A DNA stretch of 64,000 nt from Lotus japonicus (lineage: Eukaryota; Streptophyta; Magnoliopsida; Fabales; Fabaceae). The notes below the pieces were generated by a model. It had not been told where the DNA came from, did not search any database, and saw only the letters and a program-made list of their open reading frames with translations. Position numbers and translations under genes: made by a program. Of this stretch, positions 58,560 to 64,000 are shown one piece after another. Positions within the stretch are counted from its first letter, which is position 1. Each line of letters opens with the position of its first letter. Location: the NCBI RefSeq assembly GCF_012489685.1, contig NC_080043.1, positions 17,044,223 through 17,108,222 on the forward strand, in the 5' to 3' direction.

Positions 58560-59139
58560 TTGAATAATGTTTACTTAACATACTAATTCCACCTCTACCT
58601 TGGGAGATTAGATAGAAATGAAAGAGAAATGAAAAATATGATTTATGATGTGACATGAAATGCAGAGAGAAATAGAAAGAAAAATAGGTGGAAATGAGAT
58701 GGAAGAGAAAGTGAGGTGTGTATGTATCATTACTCTTAAATATTATTATCGAGTAAGACACATATTAAAAAGGAACTTTACTATATGATTTTTTAAAATC
58801 ATAAAATATTTTTTTATCCTTAATGTAATCTTTAAAATTATTAATTAATTTATTCCATAAAAAGTAATAATTTTTGAATTTTGTTTAAAGCAATTAATAA
58901 TTTAATTTTTTTTAATACTTTATTAAAAATTATTAAATACAATGACTTTTACTTGACCGAAATATATTTTGAAACATAATACATCATCATTATATCTTTA
59001 AAATATTTCACTTAATCGTGTAACTAAACATGCTGTGTAAACTTGTTTGTAATTTTAAAAGTAATAAGTAAAATCATGTGATAAGCGCAAAACAAGTTAT
59101 AATTGTATATACGTTATTTTCCAATTTATAAATTGACCG
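58560..59139. other. AT-rich intergenic upstream of bZIP
   Basis: Promoter-side sequence of the bZIP gene, then A/T-rich DNA without a recognised gene or element. Confidence 0.45.
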
Positions 59140-59660
59140 CTCACGCGGTTGTCATGGTAGTCCACGTAATCTTCATGCCCCAAGTCATCCTAATCTATAT
59201 GGCATAACACCGGCATGGCTACCACGTATACAAGGAGTCAATGCTAGTCCACATGGAGGTCATGCATTAAGTTATCTAGTCCATTTGGCATGACACCTAC
59301 ATGGCCACCAGATGACTGTCACGACACGTAGAGCCACATAAATCCACATGGCAGGCACACATTTGTACATATTATTCCACATGGCATGATGATTGCATGG
59401 CTACCCACGTCAAGTCATGTATTGAGTCACGATAGTCCACATGGAGTGACACCTAGTTTGCCACATGATAATGCCTGTCCATGTGGAAGTTATGCATCAA
59501 ATTGTGCGAGTTCATATAATATTCATGTATTGAGTCACATTAGTTAAGCAGGGAAATACTACCAAACATCCTGATGACGATAAGATATGGAGTTACACTA
59601 GTTCACATGATGTCGTGCACTAAGTTACACTAGTTTAGGTGGCACGTCATTAGCAATGTT
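59140..59660. repeat. Degenerate repeat rich in CCACATGG and CATGGC
   Basis: Repeated phrases such as 'tagtccacatgg', 'ggcatgacacc', 'catggctacc' and 'attgagtcac' recur in varying order at roughly 40-90 bp spacing. The region is more GC-rich than its surroundings and has no coding frame. Probably a decayed tandem repeat. Confidence 0.6.
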
Positions 59661-60676
59661 ATAATGGTGACATGAAGAAAGAGAGATGCATTGAACTGGA
59701 AATAAAAAAACAGACTTTTTAAAAACATATCAGGTACAGTCGAAGATTAGTTCCTAGTGAGTACAAAATGCATGATTCTGGGTCCTAAGCTTTTATCCAC
59801 AGAGTTTGATAATTGTGGAAAAAAGTGCTTTGAATCAGGGTGATTTAGAGTTTACCATAAGGTTTAGTGAATACTTTTCAAAAGGAAGTAGTATGTTTTT
59901 TCTGTGTGATAGGTGTTGTTTTGAGTGTTTGATGATAGGTGTTCTTTTGAGTGTTTGATGTGAGACTGTAAAGTACAATTGATAATAGTGAAGAAAATCC
60001 TCAAATTAGAAATGAGGATTGAATGTAACCTTCAATGGGTGAAGGTGAGCTAAGATACATCATTGTGTAAATTTCCTCTAACTCTTACTCTTTAATTACT
60101 TTACGCATTACTACATCTTGATTTCATTGTGTTGATTTTCTTGAATAATTCTAGTTATTAATTTATGCTTCAGATACTTAATATTTTTGAGTTTGTAAAT
60201 TTTAAATTGATTATATTCTTACAAACCTAATTCCCTCTATTAGTTTGCTATCTTAGTGTGTTCACATAATTAAATCTTTTTTTTTTTAAACCTGTTAAAT
60301 CAATCTATGAAAAGTATGAAGTTATAAATTAATTTAAACATAGGGCATTGCTCTGGTACCCTCCTAAAATGAGAGGATTCAACACCTTACAGTTCACTAT
60401 TGACACGATAAAAGACTTAAGTTGCAAATTTTAAAAATTTATAACAAATATAACCATGACCAATGAAAGTAAAGAAGAGTATGAAACCCTTCTATTTTGA
60501 AATGGTATTAAAGAAATTGTCTCAATTTAAATAGTTTACATAGTACAAAATAAAATTTTAATAAAACTAAATAGGAATTTCCATTATAATTGCGAATATG
60601 TCCTTGACCTTGTTCGATTTCTTGTGTGCATGTTTTTTCCCTTATTCGTGCGGCAAGCAAAACCAGAACTCACAGA
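59661..60676. other. Intergenic, helicase promoter side
   Basis: AT-rich. A direct duplication of 'gataggtgtt.ttttgagtgtttgatg' is at about 59908-59960. No TATA box is clear before the helicase start. Confidence 0.4.
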
Positions 60677-63600
60677 ATGGAGCAGCCACAACTCCTAGTG
60701 GGTGAAAACTTTCCGCTCTTCAAACCCTCCAAAATCCCCGCCGCAACCGCTTCCGCCGCCGCCAATGAAAACCCTAACTCCGCCACCACAAACAACAGCA
60801 ACAAGCAAAACCTCGACTCCGCCCCTGACGAACCGGCCACCGACGACGCCGCCACGTTCGCCGATCTCGGACTTGCAGACTGGGCGGTGAAAACGTGCAA
60901 GGAGCTAGGGATGCGGGCGCCGCGGCGCGTGCAGCAGCAGTGCATCCCGAGGGTCCTGGAAGGCCGGCACGTGCTCGGCATCGACGAGACCGGGAGTGGC
61001 AAAACGGCGGCGTTCGCTCTACCGATCCTGCACCGGCTCTCCGAGCACCCGTTTGGCGTGTGCGCTCTGGTGGTGACGCCCACGCGCGAGCTTGCTTTCC
61101 AGCTCGCGGAACAGTTTCGCGCGTTCGGGTCCTCCCTCCGCCTCCGCATTGCCGTGGTGGTTGGTGGCATGGACATGCTCAAACAGACGAAGGAGCTTGT
61201 CGCGAGGCCTCACATTGTTATCGCCACCCCTGGGAGGATGAAGTTCTTGCTCCAGGATAATCCTGATATTCCTCCTGTTTTCTCTAGGACTAAGGTAATG
61301 ATTTTGATGGATTTTGTGGTTTCAACTTTTAATAGTGTCTTGGCCTCTTTATTTATCTGCGAATGCGGTGGAATTTGATTTTGGTATGAATAGTAATTGA
61401 CATTTTGGTTATTTGGTGATAGTTTTGAATGCAATGGAGAAACCTTATTGCTAGAAGCATGTGAAGGGAATTAAGAAAATGTGATTTGGATAGATGGTGA
61501 TCGTATGGAAACGTTGTGTAGGTCGGTTCGACGAGTTTTTATCTGTTAGGGATTTAATTGGAAGAACGAGTTCTATTGGTGTTTAAAAATAGAGTTAGGA
61601 CTATAACAAATTCAGAAAATTATATTACAGGTTTACAACATCCTGTATCATCGTTAGGACTGAAATGACATGTGCAACTTTGGCTGAAGTTTCTATAAGA
61701 TGATTTGGTTAGTGCTGTTTATAGGTTCTCAGATGTTATCGCTCCCATCTCTCTTTAAAATTTTTCAAGTAGGTGGCTTAAAGGGTGAGTAGGAAGTTTA
61801 AATGAAGTCTTTAAGGGTTTGCTATACATTTTCAAATTTGAGCATCTATTGAGGTGAACTTCAAAAGAGATACTAGAGTATTGTCTTAGGTGATTTGGAC
61901 ATATGTAGAGAAGACGCATAAAAGCACCTGGAAGGGGGATTTTGACCAATTGGAGGGTGTGACTTCAATTGTTAAGAATTAAGAGACTTTGAGATAAATT
62001 GTTTATCTTTAAACTTAATACATGACAAGGCACTATGTTGTTATTTGATTTATGTGGCTGACTCCTCCTAGTGGGTAAAAGCTTGCCGGTTATTGTTCTT
62101 GCTCCACCAGCTATATTCAGCTTTATGGGTGTGTACTGTTGACCCCTTTTTCCTGGTCAAGGTTAACATAGATTTCTTGTTGTAAATGCTAAACCTTTTG
62201 ATTATTTTTATATTGAAAGAAAAGAGAGGGAGTATTACTTATTGTATGCTTTAACTTTATGTCTTCATAATTCAATGATTTTATATTTGACCCATGCTTC
62301 TGCAGTTCCTTGTCTTAGATGAAGCAGATCGAGTCTTGGAAGTTGGTTTTCAAGAGGAATTGAAAATTCTCTTTCAGTGCTTACCAGAAAATCGACAAAA
62401 CCTGTTCTTTTCTGCAACAACGACAAGTAATCTGCAAAAGTTGCGTGACCGTTTTCAAGATAAGATGTTTGTCTATGAGGCTTATGAAGGTTTTAAAACA
62501 GTTGAAACACTTAAGCAACAGGTTATATTCATCCCTAAAAAGGTGAAAGACGTATATTTGGTGCATATGTTGTCTAAAATGGAAGAAATGGGTATTCGAT
62601 CTGCCATTGTATTTATCTCCACATGCAGGTATCTTTTTACATTACTATATTTGTATCTTTCATAACCAATTTTGGTTATCTATAATTATATATTCTGGTT
62701 TGTTATTCATCTTTCTTCTCTAAGGTCCATAACTCCTTTTCTTGGGGGTGCTATAAGAATAAGATCATGCTGTCACACATATGAGAACAGATTACTAGGA
62801 TGTGATAAAATCAATGAGACTGAGACAAAGATCCTAAAAGGATAAGATCCCAAAAATTTGGTGACTCAATTACCTAAAATAACATAAATTGTCCTAACTG
62901 ATTACGTGTTCTCTTGCTCAACATATTTTGTAGATGTTCTAACATTTCTAAAATTGCAGAGATTGTCATCGTTTAAGTTTAATGCTGGACGTGCTTGATC
63001 AAGAAGCTGCAGCTCTATATTCATTTAGATCACAGGCTCAGAGGATTGAAGCGCTTCATCAGTTTAAATCAGGACAAGTTTCTATACTATTAGCAACTGA
63101 TGTTGCCAGTCGCGGTTTGGATATTCCTACAGTTGACCTAGTCATCAATTATGATGTTCCAAGGTTATTTTTCTTAACCAATTTCTGTAATTTTTAGTTT
63201 ACTGTTAAAGAATTTGATGTTGGATTTTAATTCATCTGCAGGTTTCCACGAGATTATATTCATCGTGTTGGTCGTACCGCAAGAGCTGGCAGAGGAGGAC
63301 TTGCATGGAGTCTTGTTACCGAGGTGAACAATTACAGATCTCTCTCTGTTTTTGTATGAGTTTTCATGCATCATATATGAAAGATTTTTTTGGTAATATA
63401 TTGATTTTTTTTCTTGTTATTCGACTGACCACTACAGTATACATCTGTACCACTGCGAATCTGGAATATTACTTCACTGTCCACCTTAGATGATGGATCC
63501 CAAACAATCTCCTTTTGTTTAATTAGCTTTTTTCTTTTATTTACTTTCTTCCTTTTTCTTGGTGCATATGCACATGTGTTTTGGAGAGGGCAGTGGTGGA

Positions 63601-64000
63601 TCTATAAATTTCTGGTAGTGGTTTAAACAAACATAACAAGTAAATTTTCAACTGTATGGATAATAAAGATGAAATTTTCCACCATCCCATGAGAAACCAG
63701 AGAGCATTTGGCTTGATTGAAAAAGAGGAACAACACCAATCCCATCTTACTCTTCCAAAACGGGCTGAAGGTATAAGAAAATGTTTCATTTTTCCCACAT
63801 ACATTCACATCACCAACCAAAATATGATTGAGAGTGTAGGGGGAGTTCTGGATGTAGGAAGGAACTGTGAGGAGAGAAAGAAGGAACTTCTCTGAGGTAT
63901 TAAGTCCCGTTAGCCCATGGCTTTTAATTTGGAACTTCGATTTTGACTTGCTTTTTTATTCTTTCTTTTGTCCAACCTTTCTAATGTACTGCTAGGTCTG
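60677..64000 (+). CDS. DEAD-box RNA helicase, DDX49/Dbp8 (RH36) type, 3' partial
   Basis: Four exons are in the window: 60677-61294, 62306-62628, 62960-63163 and 63242-63323, all GT-AG with consistent phase; the 3' exons lie beyond the edge. The start ATG at 60677 has G at +4; an ATG 51 bases upstream is less likely. The N-terminal ~60 residues are Ala/Asn/Pro-rich. Helicase motifs in order: Q-motif region '[11 protein letters not shown]', motif I 'DETGSGKT', Ia 'PTRELA', 'GG', Ib 'TPGR', II 'DEAD', III 'SAT', IV 'IVFIS', V '[10 protein letters not shown]', VI '[13 protein letters not shown]'. This subfamily acts in nucleolar small-subunit rRNA processing. The Q motif has Arg where Thr is usual and motif I lacks the usual AQ before TGSGKT, so ATP binding may be altered. 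Exon 1 is much more GC-rich than the rest. Confidence 0.88.

Overview
The window is plant nuclear DNA, AT-rich and from a eudicot. Evidence for a plant is the pair of phosphoglycerate kinase (PGK) genes, one with a chloroplast transit peptide, short GT-AG introns, a plant group I-like bZIP gene, and plant lineages of LINE, chromovirus, PIF/Harbinger, hAT, Mutator and SINE elements. A legume is possible, but I cannot prove it from the sequence. Four host loci are recognisable: cytosolic PGK (24813-27831, minus), chloroplast PGK (36899-40463, minus), a bZIP transcription factor (coding exons 42301-52866, minus; likely transcript start near 58500), and the 5' part of a DDX49/Dbp8-type DEAD-box helicase (60677 to beyond 64000, plus). 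Most of the rest is transposable-element sequence, and many element borders can be fixed by target-site duplications (TSDs).

Region by region. 1-3225 is a tandem array of a ~390 bp unit with a four-unit higher-order period of ~1560 bp. On the minus strand every unit carries a splice acceptor, a 27-nt putative mini-exon and a donor. 3711-3927 is a near-perfect foldback element with a 9-bp TSD. 5098-22312 is one LINE insertion bounded by a 17-bp TSD. Its 5' part (ORF1 and the start of ORF2) is inverted relative to its 3' part, the signature of twin priming. It was later split by an 11.5 kb gag-only LTR element (10406-21918) whose 3917-bp LTRs are almost identical. The cytosolic PGK gene follows. 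Between the PGKs lie two SINEs, a hAT element (29714-33972) that itself contains a coding-free LTR element (29986-33676), and LINE relics.

The bZIP gene has been inflated by transposons. Its second coding intron holds a Mutator-like element, a two-gene PIF/Harbinger element and a hAT element, and subtracting them leaves an intron of about 165 bp. Its third intron holds a LINE 3' fragment. Its inferred 5'-UTR intron holds an almost intact Reina-like chromovirus (53040-58293). 58560-60676 is gene-poor with a degenerate CCACATGG-rich repeat, and the helicase gene runs off the right edge.

The two PGKs catalyse the same ATP-linked reaction in cytosolic glycolysis and in plastids. Their internal exons have identical lengths (78, 261, 318 and 159 bp), so they look like a tandem duplication. 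The most unusual points are the tandemly repeated mini-exon cassette, the twin-primed LINE split by a very young gag-only element, an Asn at the first catalytic position of the PIF transposase, the divergent bZIP basic region, and non-consensus Q motif and motif I in the helicase.
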